DNA from: Ideonella_A sp963843805
GTDB taxonomy: Bacteria > Pseudomonadota > Gammaproteobacteria > Burkholderiales > Burkholderiaceae_C
Reading direction: 5' to 3'
Assembly: GCA_963843805.1 (NCBI GenBank)
Contig: CAWJLY010000008.1
Coordinates: 1 to 64,000 of the forward strand
DNA length: 64,000 nt
This document shows, in pieces, positions 28,460-40,494 of the stretch (the stretch's first letter is position 1; each line of letters opens with the position of its first letter). Below the pieces are notes generated by a model. It worked only from the letters and a program-made list of their open reading frames with translations, had not been told where the DNA came from and did not search any database. The position numbers and the translations under genes are program-made.

Positions 28460-29195
28460 ATGCAAGCCGTCATCCAAGTTCGCGCTGACACCGTCAAGGC
28501 GGCTTGTTCGAATTGCAATCTGCGAGAGCTGTGTCTGCCCCTGGGCCTGTCGGCCAAGGAGCTCGCAGAACTCGATCTGCTGGTCAGCGTGCGTCGCAAA
28601 ATCGCCCGCGGTGATCCGTTGTTCAGGATCGGTGACCCGTTTGCGTCCTTGTACGCGGTGCGTACCGGGTTCTTCAAGACCAGTGTCAGCTCCGAGGACG
28701 GCCGTGAGCAGGTCACCGGTTTCCAGATGGCGGGCGAACTGCTCGGTCTGGACGGCATCAGCCTCGATCGTCATGCGTGCGATGCGATCGCGCTGGAGGA
28801 TTCGCAGGTCTGCGTGATCCCGTTCCAGGATCTGGAAGAACTGTCGATCCGTTTCAGCGAGTTGCAGCGGCAGTTCCACAAGATCATGAGCCGCGAAATC
28901 GTCCGCGATCAAGGTGTGATGTTGTTGCTGGGCAGCATGCGAGCCGAGGAGCGGCTGGCCGCGTTTCTGCTCAATCTGACACAGCGTCTGCATTCGCGCG
29001 GTTTTTCGGCCAGTTCGCTGGTCTTGCGAATGACACGCAGCGAAATCGGCAGCTACCTCGGTCTCAAGCTCGAAACCGTCAGCCGAAGTTTTTCGAAATT
29101 TCACGACGACGGCCTGCTCGAGGTGAAGCAGCGGCAGATCCGCGTGCTCGACGAAGAAGGCCTGCAGGCAGATCGTCAACAGCAACACCTGCTGA
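28460..29195 (+). CDS. fnr: FNR-type oxygen-sensing transcriptional regulator (frameshift at 3' end)
   Basis: CRP-family regulator that binds DNA when its 4Fe-4S cluster is intact under oxygen limitation. Cluster ligands are Cys16, Cys19 and Cys25 (ACSNCNLRELC), with Cys107 in DRHACDAI as the expected fourth. The cyclic-nucleotide-like beta-roll and the HTH SEIGSYLGLKLETVSRSFSKF follow, with the E-x-x-S-R contact residues. An extra base near 29165 disturbs the tail; corrected, it ends IVNSNTC at TGA 29193-29195. I start at ATG 28460, close to the Cys motif as in the family. The cbb3 cluster lies next door. Confidence 0.92.
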
Positions 29196-29235
29196 ATCCC
29201 GCGATTCGTCGACTGCGGCGCTGCGGTCCAGCTGC

Positions 29236-29518
29236 CTATCGGCGCTCGGCGGGCCTGCATCCGGTCCGGTCTCGGCGCGCAACATCATGGCGGTCAGCCA
29301 GCTCGACACGCTCATCAAGCGCCCAGATGATCAGGAAGGTGACCGTATAGACGGCAGTGACCGACAAGCCGAGCGCCGGTCCGCCGAACCAGCGCAGTTC
29401 GCGCCGGATCGACGACGACGAACAACAAGGCCTCCAGCACGCCGGCGAGCAGGAAGGCCGGCCACAGCACGCGTCATCGCCAGCTGCGCGGAACCGGCTC
29501 GGCGCCGGTCTCGCGCAT
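29236..29518 (-). CDS. Small membrane protein at the end of the cco cluster (frameshifted, 3' end uncertain)
   Basis: ATG 29518 overlaps the stop of the FixH-like gene (TGATG). After an indel near 29480 it reads LWPAFLLAGVLEALLFVVVD, then, after another indel, ELRWFGGPALGLSVTAVYTVTFLIIWAL, giving two membrane helices. Similar two-helix proteins of unknown role accompany ccoG/fixH in Burkholderiales. The C-terminus may end at TAG 29238-29236 or continue in another frame as VSSWLTAMML. It converges with fnr. Confidence 0.5.
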
Positions 29519-29802
29519 CAGTGCGCTTCCGGTGCGCCTTCGAGGTCGGCGCTGTGGTTGCGCGCCTGCACCGCCGGGGCCAGCGGATCGTTCGGATCGG
29601 CCGGCGTGCTGGCGTCGTCGCCGGCACGGCCGATCACGCGGCCACTGCCCGCATCGACGATCACCGGGTCGATGTGGCGCCAGGCGATCACCGCGGTCAG
29701 CAGGCTGGCGATCACCACCGACAGCGGGCCGGCGATCACCACCCAGACCATCGGCACCCGCCACCACGCGGGGTGTGCGGTCGCCGGCATGCGGTGCGGC
29801 AT
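29518..29802 (-). CDS. FixH/CcoH-like single-helix membrane protein
   Basis: Reads HPAWWRVPMVWVVIAGPLSVVIASLLTAVIAWRHIDPV, one membrane helix near the N-terminus, then a short tail with VQARNHSADLEGAP. Position after ccoG and the WVVIAGP pattern fit the FixH/CcoH proteins needed for cbb3 assembly, but the periplasmic domain is much shorter than in classic FixH. Several ATGs are possible (29919, 29851, 29847, 29802); I took 29802 as the one nearest the helix in the open frame. Confidence 0.55.
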   Translation of the reverse strand: MPHRMPATAHPAWWRVPMVWVVIAGPLSVVIASLLTAVIAWRHIDPVIVDAGSGRVIGRAGDDASTPADPNDPLAPAVQARNHSADLEGAPEAH

Positions 29803-29915
29803 CGGCAGCGCCCGGCCGCGTTGCTGCCGAGTGCCGCGTCGCAGCAATCATGCGGAGACAGGTTCATGAAAATCGCCTGGCAATCTCGACTGGCGCCTGA
29901 CGACGGATGCGGTGC

Positions 29916-31394
<1,479 letters not shown>

Positions 31395-31398
<4 letters not shown>

Positions 31399-32327
31399 TG
31401 CGCGGCGCCACGCTTGCTGCGGCTGCGACAGGCTCCAGACATAGGCGGCCAGCACGTGGATCTGCTCGTCGCTCAGCCGGCCGGCCTGCGCCGGCATCAC
31501 GTTGGTCTTGCCGTCGTTGACCATCGCGACGATCGCGTCCTCGCCCCAGCCGTGCAGCCAGATCTTGTCGGTCAGGTTGCGGCGCGCCGAGCGCCGTGGT
31601 TGCCCTTGCCGTCGGCGCCGTGGCAGGCCGCGCAGGCGGTGAACTTGCTGCGGCCGAGCTGCGCCGACAACGAGTCGTGCGGGCTGCCCGACAGGCTCAG
31701 CACATAGTTGCGCGACGTTGCGCACGTCGTCGGCGTTGCCGACCGCCGCGGCCATCGGCGGCATCATGCCCTGGCGGCCCTAGCGTGATGGTCTCCTTGA
31801 TCTTGTCGGGCGTGCCGCCGTGCAGCCAGTCGTTGTCGGTCAGATTGGGAAAGCCCTTGCTGCCGCGCGCGTCGGAGCCGTGGCAGGTGCGCGCAGTTGT
31901 TGATGAACAGGCGCTCGCCGATGCCCATCGCCTGCGGTGTCCTGCGCCAGCGCTTCGGCGTCCATGCGCCGTGAAGCGCGGCGTAGACCGGCGCCATCGT
32001 CGGCGATCGCTCGCGCCTGTCTCGTCTGTCGTACTGGCCGCTGCTGCGTCCAGTCGAGCGTGCCCCGTGCGCTGCCCAGGCCCGGGATAGAAGGCCAGGT
32101 AGCAGCGCCGAAGAACACGCGTGATCACGAACAGCCCCATCCACCAGCGCGGCAGCGGGTTGTTCATCTCGCGCAGGTCTTCGTCCCAGACATGGCCGGT
32201 CGTGTTGTCATCGGCCATCTTGGTGCGGCGGCTGGCGACCAGCAGCAGCCACAGGCAGGCGAGCAGGCCGAGGATGGTCAGCAGCGGCGATCGCGATCGA
32301 CCAGCCTGGCGAAGTGAAGTCACTCAT
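31395..32327 (-). CDS. ccoP: cbb3-type cytochrome c oxidase subunit CcoP (heavily frameshifted)
   Basis: Diheme cytochrome c subunit passing electrons to CcoN. ATG 32327 starts MSDFTS; the N-terminal helix reads ILGLLACLWLLLVASRR, then DDNTTGHVWDEDLREMNNPLPRWWMGLF, highly typical of CcoP. The first heme site corrects to NCATCHGS with GFPNLTDNDWLHGG; the second to AACHGADGKGN with NLTDKIWLHGWGEDAI and MPAQAGRLSDEQIHVLAAYVW. The end KRGAAQ shares ATGA with ccoG. Multiple indels. Confidence 0.9.
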
Positions 32328-32517
32328 CGCGCGGCTCCGCTCGACTGCGCAGTGCCGCGCCGCTCGGTGCGCTGCCTCGTCGACGAACGGCAGCTGCGCC
32401 GCTTCGTCGAAGCCGCGCTGGTTGCGCCGCGCCAGCGCCCAGGCGACGATGCCGAGGAAGGTGACGAACGACAGCAGCGTCACCGCGACGCGCAGTGTCA
32501 TTGATGTCCATGCGCAT
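32324..32517 (-). CDS. ccoQ: cbb3 oxidase small subunit CcoQ (frameshifted)
   Basis: Single-helix accessory subunit. MRMDIN from 32517 (or MDIN from 32511), then, after a one-base shift, LRVAVTLLSFVTFLGIVAWALARRNQ and FDEAAQLPFVDE, the normal CcoQ pattern. A second shift brings the tail to TGA 32326-32324, overlapping the ccoP ATG. It follows ccoO by nine bases. Confidence 0.85.
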
Positions 32518-32526
32518 CGCGGCTCC

Positions 32527-33168
32527 TTACTTGACCGCGGTGCCGAGCACCTGCAGGTAGGCGATCAGCGCGTCCATCTCGGTCTTGCCCTTGACCGCCG
32601 CGGCCGGCGTCGGCGATCTCGGCGTCGGTGTACGGCACGCCGAGCGTGCGCAGCGCGCGTCATGCTTGCGTCGGCATGTCGCTCGGCGTCGACCGGCGTC
32701 GTTCTCGCAGCCACGGATAGGCCGGCATGTTCGACTCGGGCACCAGGTCGCGCGGGTTGTTCAGGTGGATGCGGTGCCACTCGTCGCTGTACTTGCCGCC
32801 GACGCGGTGCAGGTCGGGGCCGGTGCGCTTGCTGCCCCACTGGAACGGGTGGTCGTAGACGAACTCGCCGGCCACCGAGTAGTGGCCGTAGCGCAGCGTC
32901 TCGGCGCGGAACGGGCGGATCATCTGCGAGTGGCAGTTGTAGCAACCCTCGCGGACGTAGATGTCGCGGCCGGCGAGCTGCAGCGCGGTGTAGGGCTTCA
33001 GCCCGGCGACCGGCTCGGTCGGTCGAGCGCTGGAAGAACAGCGGCACGATCTCGACCAGGCCGCCGACGGCGACGACCAGCAGGATCAGCACGATCATCA
33101 GGAAGTTGCTGGTCTCGATCTTCTCGTGCGAGAAGCCGGCTCGGATGTGTGGTGTTCTCTGTGGTCAT
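32527..33168 (-). CDS. ccoO: cbb3-type cytochrome c oxidase subunit CcoO (frameshifted)
   Basis: Monoheme membrane cytochrome c. From ATG 33168 (MTTENTTHPS); the helix FLMIVLILLVVAVGGLVEIVPLFF leads into GRDIYVREGCYNCHSQMIRPFRAETLRYGHYSVAGE with the CxxCH heme site, then VYDHPFQWGSKRTGPDLHRVGGKYSDEWH. The tail PYTDAEIADA...GKTEMDALIAYLQVLGTAVK ends at TAA 32529-32527. Two or three indels. Confidence 0.93.
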
Positions 33169-33182
33169 GTCGGTTCTCGGCT

Positions 33183-34649
33183 TCAGGCGTGCGCACGTGC
33201 ACGGCGTCGCGGAATGCCGCGCGGCCGCAGGCGCCCGGCTGCGCGCGGTCATCACGACGTTCCAGGCCATCAGCAGCATGCCGCCGAGGTACAGCAGCCC
33301 GCCGAGCAGGCGCACCACGTAGAACGGGAAGGTCGCCTTGACGCTCTCGACGAAGCTGTAGATCAGCGTGCCGTCGGGGTTGATCGCGCGCCACATCAGG
33401 CCCTGCATCACGCCGGCGATCCACATCGCGGCGATGTAGAGCACGATGCCGATGGTGGCGATCCAGAAGTGCAGCTCGATCGCCGCGACGCTGTACATCT
33501 CGGTGCGGCCGAACATGCGCGGGATCAGGTAGTACAGCGAGCCCATCGTGATGAAGCCGACCCAGCCGAGCGCGCCGGAGTGCACGTGGCCGATGGTCCA
33601 GTCGGTGTAGTGCGACAGCGCGTTGACGGTCTTGATCGACATCATCGGCCCCTCGAAGGTCGCACATGCCGTAGAACGACAGCGCGACGATCAGGAACTT
33701 CAGGATCGGGTCGTCGCGCAGCTTGTGCCAGGCGCCCGCTCAAGCGTCATGATGCCGTTGATCATGCCGCCCCAGCTCGGCGCCAGCAGCATCAGCGAGA
33801 ACACCATGCCGACGCACTGCGCCCAGTCGGGCAGCGCGGTGTAGTGCAGGTGGTGCGGGCCGGCCCACATGTAGGTGAAGATCAGCGCCCAGAAGTGCAC
33901 GATCGACAGCCGGTAGCGAGTAGACCGGCCGCTCGGCCTGCTTCGGGATGAAGTAATACATCATCCCGAGGAAGCCGGCGGTCAGGAAGAAGCCGACCGC
34001 GTTGTGGCCGTACCACCACTGCACCATCGCGTCCTGCACGCCGGCGTAGGCCGAGTAGCTCTTCATCAAGCTGACCGGCATCGCCGCGCTGTTGACGATG
34101 TGCAGCAGCGCGACGGTCGAGGATGAAGGCGCCGAAGAACCAGTTGGCGACATAGATGTGGCGCACCTTGCGGATGCCGATGGTGCCGAAGAAGACGATC
34201 GCGTAGGCGACCCAGACGACGGCGATCAGGAGGTCGATCGGCCATTCGAGCTCGGCGTATTCCTTGCCCTGCGTGATAGCCCAGCGGCAGCGTGATGGCC
34301 GCCGCGACGATCACCAGCCTGCCAGCCCCAGAACGTGAACGCGGCCAGCTTGCGGCGAGAACAGCGGCACCTGGCAGGTGCGCTGCACGACGTAGTAGCT
34401 GGTGGCGAACAGCGCGCAGCCGCCGAAGGCGAAGATCACCGCATTGGTGTGCAGCGGCCGCAGCCGGCCGTAGCTGAGCCAGGGGATGCCGAAGTTGAGT
34501 TCGCGGCCAGGTCAGCTGCGCGGCGATGATCACGCCGACCAGCATGCCGACCACGCCCCAGACCACGGCCGCCAGCGCGAACTGGCGCACGACGGTGTCG
34601 TTGTAGACGGGGCCGGCCTGCGTCGATCGCCGGGCTTGCGTGCTGCCAT
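33183..34649 (-). CDS. ccoN: cbb3-type cytochrome c oxidase catalytic subunit CcoN (frameshifted)
   Basis: Heme-copper catalytic subunit, high-affinity oxygen reduction. Blocks in order: TQAGPVYNDTVVRQFALAAVVWG, RPLHTNAVIFAFGG, VQWWYGHNAVGFFLTAGFLGMMYYFIPKQAERPVYS, HFWALIFTYMWAGPHHLHYTALPDW, SWGGMINGIMTLE, HYTDWTIGHVHSGALGWVGF and FPFYVVRLLGGLLYLGGMLLMAWN. The His of these helices ligate hemes b, b3 and CuB. The start is probably ATG 34649, with an indel within 20 codons. The stop is probably TGA 33185-33183, 14 bases before ccoO. Many indels. Confidence 0.93.
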
Positions 34650-34721
34650 TGCTTGTGCTCCACGGTTCGGCCTCGCAGGCCATCCGCAGCAGTGTCCGGC
34701 GCGAGCTTCGGCTTGCGCGGT

Positions 34722-34734
34722 TTGATCGCGTCAA
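34722..34734. promoter_or_regulatory. Probable FNR box upstream of ccoN (spacer one base short)
   Basis: TTGAT-CGC-GTCAA on the plus strand (TTGAC-GCG-ATCAA on the minus strand) has both FNR half-sites, but a three-base instead of a four-base spacer. It is 73-85 bases before the ccoN start and overlaps the ccoS stop codon. With indels so common here, a lost base would restore a consensus box. Confidence 0.5.
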
Positions 34735-34881
34735 GCCGGTCCGTCATCGGCTTCGAAGATGCGTTCGCCTTCGCGCTCGAGATCGTCGAACTGCCCCGAA
34801 TGAGACGGCCCAGGCGAAGACGACGATGATCGCGAGCACCAGCACCACCGACAGCGGGATCAGCAGGAAGAGGATGTCCAT
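34731..34881 (-). CDS. ccoS: CcoS, cbb3 oxidase maturation protein (frameshifted)
   Basis: About 50 residues: MDILFLLIPLSVVLVLAIIVVFAWAV, one membrane helix, then after a shift SGQFDDLEREGERIFEADDGPA to TGA 34733-34731. The helix followed by GQFDDLE...I is the CcoS signature; the protein is needed for cofactor insertion into cbb3 oxidase. It begins 18 bases after the ccoI stop. Confidence 0.88.
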
Positions 34882-34898
34882 CAGCTGGCTTGTCGCGT

Positions 34899-37337
34899 CT
34901 AAACCGCTGCGCCGCGGCCGTGCGCAGCTGCGGCGACCGGCAGCTCGCCGCCAACGGTCGGCCGATCGTCGTGCGCGGCGACGTTGGCGACGATCGGCTG
35001 GCAGGCGACCGGCGCGCAAGTGCGTTGAGCACCACCACCAGCGAACTCGCCGCCATGCCGGCGCCGGCGGCCCAGGGCGGCAGCCAGCCGACCAGCGCCA
35101 GCGGGATGCAGACCAGGTTGTAGAGCACTGCCCAGACCAGGTTCTGGCGAATCACGCGCCGGCGCGCGTAGCGCGAGCAGGCGGGCGTCGGCAATCGACG
35201 TCGAGACGGGCCGACAGCAACACCGCGTCGGACTGCAGCTGGCTCAGATGCGCAGCCATGGCCGAGCGCGATCGAGACATCGGCCTGCGCCAGCACCGGC
35301 GCATCGTTGATGCCGTCGCCGACCATCAGCACACAGCTGCCCTGCGGCCTGCGCGCGCTGCGAGCAGCGCCAGCTTGTGTTCGGGCCGCAGCGCCGCCGC
35401 TGGCATCGCTCGATGCCGAGCCGGCGCGCCAGCGCGGCCACGCTTGGCCGGCTGGTCGCCCGACGCAATCGTCAGGTGCAGACGCCGTCGCGCTGCAGCC
35501 GGCGCACCGCCATCGGCGGCATCGGCTGCGCAGCGTTTCGGCGAGCTCGAAGCGCGATCCACGCTGCGCCGATCGGCGCCGAAGCAGACTGCGGTCGCCG
35601 TCGCGTCGTCGGCCGACTGCGCGCGCCGACCCAGCTGCGTGCCGCCCGCAGTCTGAACCAGCGCCGACCGGCGCCATCGTCGCGCCTGCACGCCCTGCGC
35701 CCGGCATCTCGTCGATGTCGAACCAGCGCCGCTGGTCGCATCGGGCTGCGCCGTCGCCGACGGCGGCCACCGCGCGCGAGCGCCGGGATGCGTCGACCAG
35801 GCGCGCCAAGCGCTGCGCGGCCATGCGCTGCAGCGCCGAGTCGTCGAATCAGCCGGCGCCGCCAGGCGTCGTCGCTGCGCTGCGACGCTCAGCGCTGTCG
35901 TCGGTCAAGCGTGCCGGTCTTGTCGAAGACGACGGTGTCGATGCGGGCCAGCGTCTCGATGCGCGCCGAGGCTGCGCAGCAGCACGCCCGGCGCGCCAAA
36001 GCGCCGCCGGCCGCCAGCAGCGCCGACGGCGTCGCCAGCGACAGCGCGCACGGGCAGGTGACGATCAGCACCGAGACCGCCACCCAGACGCACGCGACGG
36101 GTCGATGAACGCACCAGGCCGACGGCCGCGCCGGCAGCCAGCAGCCAGCACCACCCACAGGAACGGGCGCGGCCAGGCGGTCGACGCTGCGCACCGACGC
36201 CGGGCCGCTCGGTCGCAGCCTGCGCATCAGCGCGACGATCGCCGCCTGCCGCGTGTCGGTCGCCGACCTGCTCGACCCGCATCACCACCGGCGAGCTGCA
36301 GGTTGACGCTGCCGGCGATCAGCGCGTCGCCGGCCGCCTTCGCAACCGGCTGCCGACTCGCCGCTGAGCAGCGATTCGTCGGCCTGGGTGCGCGCCCTCG
36401 ATCAGACGCCGTCGGCGGGAAACGCCTGGCCGACCGCCACCCGGACACGATCGCCGGGGCGCAGCCGCCGCACGCTGACCGTTCGACTGCGGCCGTCGGC
36501 GAGCAGGCGCTCGACCTGTCGGGCAAGGTGCCGCAGCGCCGCCTCCAGCGCGCCGGCAGCGCGATGGCGCGCGCGCAGTTCGAGGCTGCGCGCACCGAGC
36601 AGCAGAAAGACGAACATCGTCAGCGAATCGAAGCAGACCTCGTGGCCGAAGACGCCGCCGGGATCGAAGGTGGCGCCCTGAACTGGCGACGAAGGTGATC
36701 AGCAGGCCGAGTGCGACCGGCACGTCCATCGCGATGCGGCGCTGCCGCAGGCTGCGCCAGGCACCGACGAACAGCGGCCCGGCCGAGAACAGCAGCACCG
36801 GCAGGGTCAGCAGCCAGCCGGCCCATTGCAGCAGCCGCAACTGGTCGGCCGGCATCTCGCCCGGCGCGGCGAGGTAGACCGGCGTGGCATACATCATCAC
36901 CTGCATCATGCAGAAGCCGGCGACGAACAGGCGCCACGCCGCCTGCCGCGCGCTTCGCTGGCGCAGCAGGCGCGCGCCGGCGCGGCGAGATCGGGTGCGG
37001 CGTCGTAGCCGGCCCCGCGGACGGCCTCGATCAGCGCCGACGGCCGGGTCTGCTCCGCCGACCAGGTCACCTCGGCGCGGGCACTGGCTGCATTGACACG
37101 GGCATCGAGGACGCCGGCGCAGCGACGCAAGGCCGCTTCGATCGCGCCGGCACAGGCGACGCAAACCATGCCGGCGATGCGCAACTGCGATACGCCGACC
37201 CGGCTGCCGTCAGGTCGTTGCTGCCACCGGGTGAACTGCGACACCTCGTCGAGATCGTCGACCGCCAGCCGAGTCGGATCAAGCGGGCGCTGATCTGGCA
37301 GATCGGCGTGACGGGGAGCGGCGGAAGGCAAAATCAT
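34899..37337 (-). CDS. ccoI: Copper-exporting P1B-type ATPase CcoI/FixI (heavily frameshifted)
   Basis: P-type ATPase that moves Cu(I) to the periplasm for cbb3 assembly. From ATG 37337; the heavy-metal domain SQLRIAGMVCVACAGAIEAAL has the CxxC site, preceded by a PLDPTRLAVDDLDEVSQFTRW extension typical of FixI. Then VAGFCMMQVMMYATPVYLA, AMDVPVALGLLITF, a TCPCALSLATPSAL stretch with the CPC membrane copper site, the phosphorylation motif VVFDKTGTLD, and VLMVGDGINDAPVLAQADVSIALG. Ends near TAG 34901-34899. More than ten indels. Confidence 0.9.
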
Positions 37338-37423
37338 CGTGGGGCAGAGGGTCGGCCGACTTGGCCGTTGCACGCGGCATGGGTTGCCAACCGATAATCT
37401 AGCCCGAGCTACCCACCCGCCCC

Positions 37424-37915
37424 ATGACATATATCAACGCCACCTCGATCAGCCAGTACCCGAGGACTCGAACTGTGCTGCTGGCGGTGCTGGCGGTGGC
37501 GTCGATGAGCGTCGCGCTGGCGCAGTCGACCGGTGTCGCCCAGGATCTGCCGACGGTTCAGCTCAGCGCCGGCATCCACAACATCAAGGCCATGCTGGCC
37601 CGCTCGCCGGACGAGCGCAGCATCGGGTTGATGTTTCGCACCGAGATGGCGGCCAACGACGGCATGTTGTTCGTCTTCGAAGCGCCGACGCAGCAATGTT
37701 TCTGGATGCGCAACACGCCGTTGCCGCTGTCGGCTGCATTTGTGCAGGATGACGGCACAGTGGCCAATATCGAGGACATGAAGCCGTTCACCCTCGACTC
37801 GCACTGCTCGGCGAAACCGGTACGCTATGTGCTCGAGATGCACAAGGGCTGGTTCGCCAAGCGCGGCGTCAAGGCCGGCAGCAAGCTCAGCGGCGCGCCG
37901 TTCAGTCGGCAATAG
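37424..37915 (+). CDS. DUF192 family exported protein
   Basis: Intact 163 residues: a hydrophobic signal (VLLAVLAVASMSVALAQ), then HNIKAMLARSPDERSIGLMFR, NDGMLFVFE, CFWMRNTPLPLSAAFV and GWFAKRGVKAGSKL, the DUF192 fold. Function not established. ATG 37424 (MTYINA) is divergent from ccoI, 86 bases away. Confidence 0.85.
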   Translation: MTYINATSISQYPRTRTVLLAVLAVASMSVALAQSTGVAQDLPTVQLSAGIHNIKAMLARSPDERSIGLMFRTEMAANDGMLFVFEAPTQQCFWMRNTPLPLSAAFVQDDGTVANIEDMKPFTLDSHCSAKPVRYVLEMHKGWFAKRGVKAGSKLSGAPFSRQ

Positions 37916-37934
37916 CGAAACAGCGAGGCGCTTG

Positions 37935-37961
37935 CGAAATCGCGGCTCAAGCCGCTCGTCC
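37935..37961. repeat. REP-like palindrome (GAGCGGCTTNAGCCGC type)
   Basis: TCGCGGCTCAAGCCGCTCG reads on the minus strand as GAGCGGCTTGAGCCGCGA, a compact hairpin. The core is shared with the larger palindrome at 45291-45351. Both are intergenic between convergent genes. Confidence 0.55.
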
Positions 37962-38064
37962 CAATGCGCGCTCCGTGCCGGGTAAATGCCGGAGCGGCAT
38001 CAGACCAGGCACGATCGCCTTCGCTGCAAACCGCGCGCCGGCATGCCCTGACCGCCAGCCCGGA

Positions 38065-38646
38065 TCAGGCGAAATTCTGCTCGGCGAAATCCCAGTTGGC
38101 CAGCGAAGTGAGGAAGGTCTCGACCCACTTCGGGCGCTGGTTGCGGTAGTCGATGTAGTAGGCGTGCTCCCAGACGTCGATCGTCAGCAGCGCCTTGTCG
38201 CCAGTGGTCAACGGCGTGCCGGCGGCACCCATGTTGACGATGTCGACGCTGCCGTCGGACTTCTTGACCAGCCAGGTCCAGCCAGAGCCGAAATTGCCGA
38301 CTGCGCTTTTTGTGAAGGCTTCCTTGAAGGCGGCATGGTCGCCGAATTTGGCCTTGATCGCGTCGGCCAACGCGCCTTTCGGCTCACCGCCACCCGACGG
38401 CTTCATGCAGTTCCAGAAGAAGGTGTGGTTCCAGACCTGCGCCGAATTGTTGTAGATGCCGCCGCTCGACTTCTTGACGATCGACTCGAGATCCATGTTC
38501 TCGAACTCGGTGCCTTTCTGCAGATTGTTCAGGTTCACGACATAGGCGTTGTGGTGCTTGCCGTGGTGGTACTCGAGGGTTTCCTTGCTCAGGTGGGGGG
38601 CCAGGGCGTCGATCGCGTAGGGCAGCGGGGGCAGGGTATGTTCCAT
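38065..38646 (-). CDS. sodB: Superoxide dismutase, Fe/Mn type
   Basis: Converts superoxide to peroxide in the cytoplasm. Intact 193 residues: MEHTLPPLPYAIDALAPHL, KETLEYHHGKHHNAYV, NNSAQVWNHTFFWNCM, FGSGWTWLV and LTIDVWEHAYYIDY, providing three His and one Asp metal ligands. The overall pattern is of the iron SodB kind. I chose the second ATG (38646) because AAGGA precedes it at a good distance. Confidence 0.95.
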   Translation of the reverse strand: MEHTLPPLPYAIDALAPHLSKETLEYHHGKHHNAYVVNLNNLQKGTEFENMDLESIVKKSSGGIYNNSAQVWNHTFFWNCMKPSGGGEPKGALADAIKAKFGDHAAFKEAFTKSAVGNFGSGWTWLVKKSDGSVDIVNMGAAGTPLTTGDKALLTIDVWEHAYYIDYRNQRPKWVETFLTSLANWDFAEQNFA

Positions 38647-38787
38647 GGTCATCCTTGGTAGGTCGGTTGCAGGTCGGGCGCGGCTCGCGCGTTCTGGCTC
38701 GGCGCGCACTGCGCCTGAGCAACGAAAAGCCGTTCGGTACATTGTAGGCAGTGTGCCTGGCCAGCGCCGGACCGCGGCGATCGCTGG

Positions 38788-40107
38788 TCAGCACGGCGGC
38801 GCGGCTGGCTCGATCGACTCGACACGCACGCCGGCGGCGCCATCTGCAAATACGGCGCGCAGGCCGTCACCGACTTGCAGTGAATCAGCCGTTGTCACCG
38901 GACGGCCGCCGCCATCGCTGAGCCAGACAAATCCACGCCTGCAGCACCCGCGCCGGATCGAGCGCGGCGAGGCCGGCCGCCAAGCGGCTGAGGCGCAGGT
39001 CTTGCGCGGCGATCCGGCCAGCCAGCGCACGACCGAGCCGTTCCTGCAGCCGCGGCAAGGCCTGGCGCGGCCCATCGATACAGCGCACGCGCGCCGGCAT
39101 CGAGGCGAGACATCAATTGATCGAGGCGGCGCTGCTCGCGGTGCAGCAACTCGGACGGCCTGGCCAGTCGCAAGCGCTGCGCGGTCGAGCCGCTGGGCCT
39201 GACTGTCGAGCTGGCGCTGCATCTGGCGACCGATCTGTCGTGCCAGGCCATCAAGCGCCAAGCAGGCAATCGGCGGATGCCGGCGCGGCGAGTTCGGCCG
39301 CAGCGGTGGGTGTCGGCGCGCGCAAGTCGGCAGCGAAGTCGCACAGGCTGACATCGGTTTCATGCCCGACACCGCAGATCAACGGCAGGCTGCATGCGGC
39401 TACCGCACGCACCGAGCGTTCGTCGTTGAAGGCCCACAAATCCTCCAGCGAGCCGCCGCCACGGCACAACAGCAGCAGGTCGACCTCGTTGCGAGCGCAG
39501 GCCACCGCAATCGCCGCAACCACGATGGCGGCGCCTCCGGGCCCTGCACCAGACACGGATAGACGATCAATTCGACATGCGGCGCACGACGCTTCAGTGC
39601 GCTGACCACGTCATGCAGGGCCGCCGCACCCAGCGAGCTGACGACGCCGATGCGGCGCGGGAAAGCCGGCAAGGCCTTTTTGCGAGCGGCAGCAAACAGC
39701 CCTTCGGCCTCTAGCCGGGCCTTCAAGCGCAAGAATTGCTCGAACAAGGCGCCCTCGCCGGCCGGCTGCATCGCCTCGACGACAAACTGCAGTTCGCCGC
39801 GCGGCTCGTAGACCGTCAGACGGCCGCGCAAGGTCACCAGTTGTCCGTTGCGTGGCGCGAAATCGAGCAGACCCGCAGCACGCTTGAACATCGCGCAGCG
39901 CAGCAGTCCGTCGGCACCGTCGGCGTCTTTCAAGCTGAAATAACAGTGGCCGCTGGCCGCCCGCGACCAGCCCGAAATTTCGCCTTGCACGCTGCAGGCG
40001 GCGAATCGTGCGGCCAGGGTGTCGGCCACCGCATGGACCAGCGCCGCCACCGACCAGACCTGGCGAGCCCCGATCAGCGCTGCATTTGGCGAATCAATCA
40101 CCGGCAA
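38788..40107 (-). CDS. xseA: Exodeoxyribonuclease VII large subunit (frameshifted)
   Basis: Large subunit of the single-strand-specific exonuclease VII. From ATG 40107: an OB-fold N-terminal domain with VQGEISGWSRAASGHCYFSLKD and GQLVTLRGRLTVYEPRGELQF, then KKALPAFPRRIGVVSSLGAAALHDVV. After an indel near 39540 comes the catalytic core LLLLCRGGGSLEDLWAFNDE and ICGVGHETDVSLCDFAADLRAPTPTAAAEL. The coiled-coil C-terminal half (38788-39300) is in shifted frames and ends VRVESIEPAAPPC. It sits next to sodB, a common order in this group. Confidence 0.93.
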
Positions 40108-40494
40108 ACCCAGGGCTGGCGCGGCGGTAGAACTCCACAGCCGCGCCAGTCAAGGCGCTGCGCGGTGTTTTGGCTGTCACGGAACCGTCACAGATGTGCA
40201 AGTGGTTGATTTGCAATGAATTCTTTCTGATCAAAATTGTGGCAAATTGACCTGTTACCAGATATATGGCGCCTTTCACGGCCAACATCGCGCCTTACCC
40301 ACAAAGTTATCCACATATTCGGGGGATGACCAACGACCGGCTGCCAAGGCGCCACTCGGTTTCCCCAATGCCCGAGCAACAGCCGACGCCAGCCCTGTTT
40401 GGGCTCGGCGATAATCGCCTTGCGACGCCGCGATCGGCGTTCGACGCGCCGACGGCGCAGCCGCTTTTTCAGTAGAACTCCCCGAGGATCCGAC

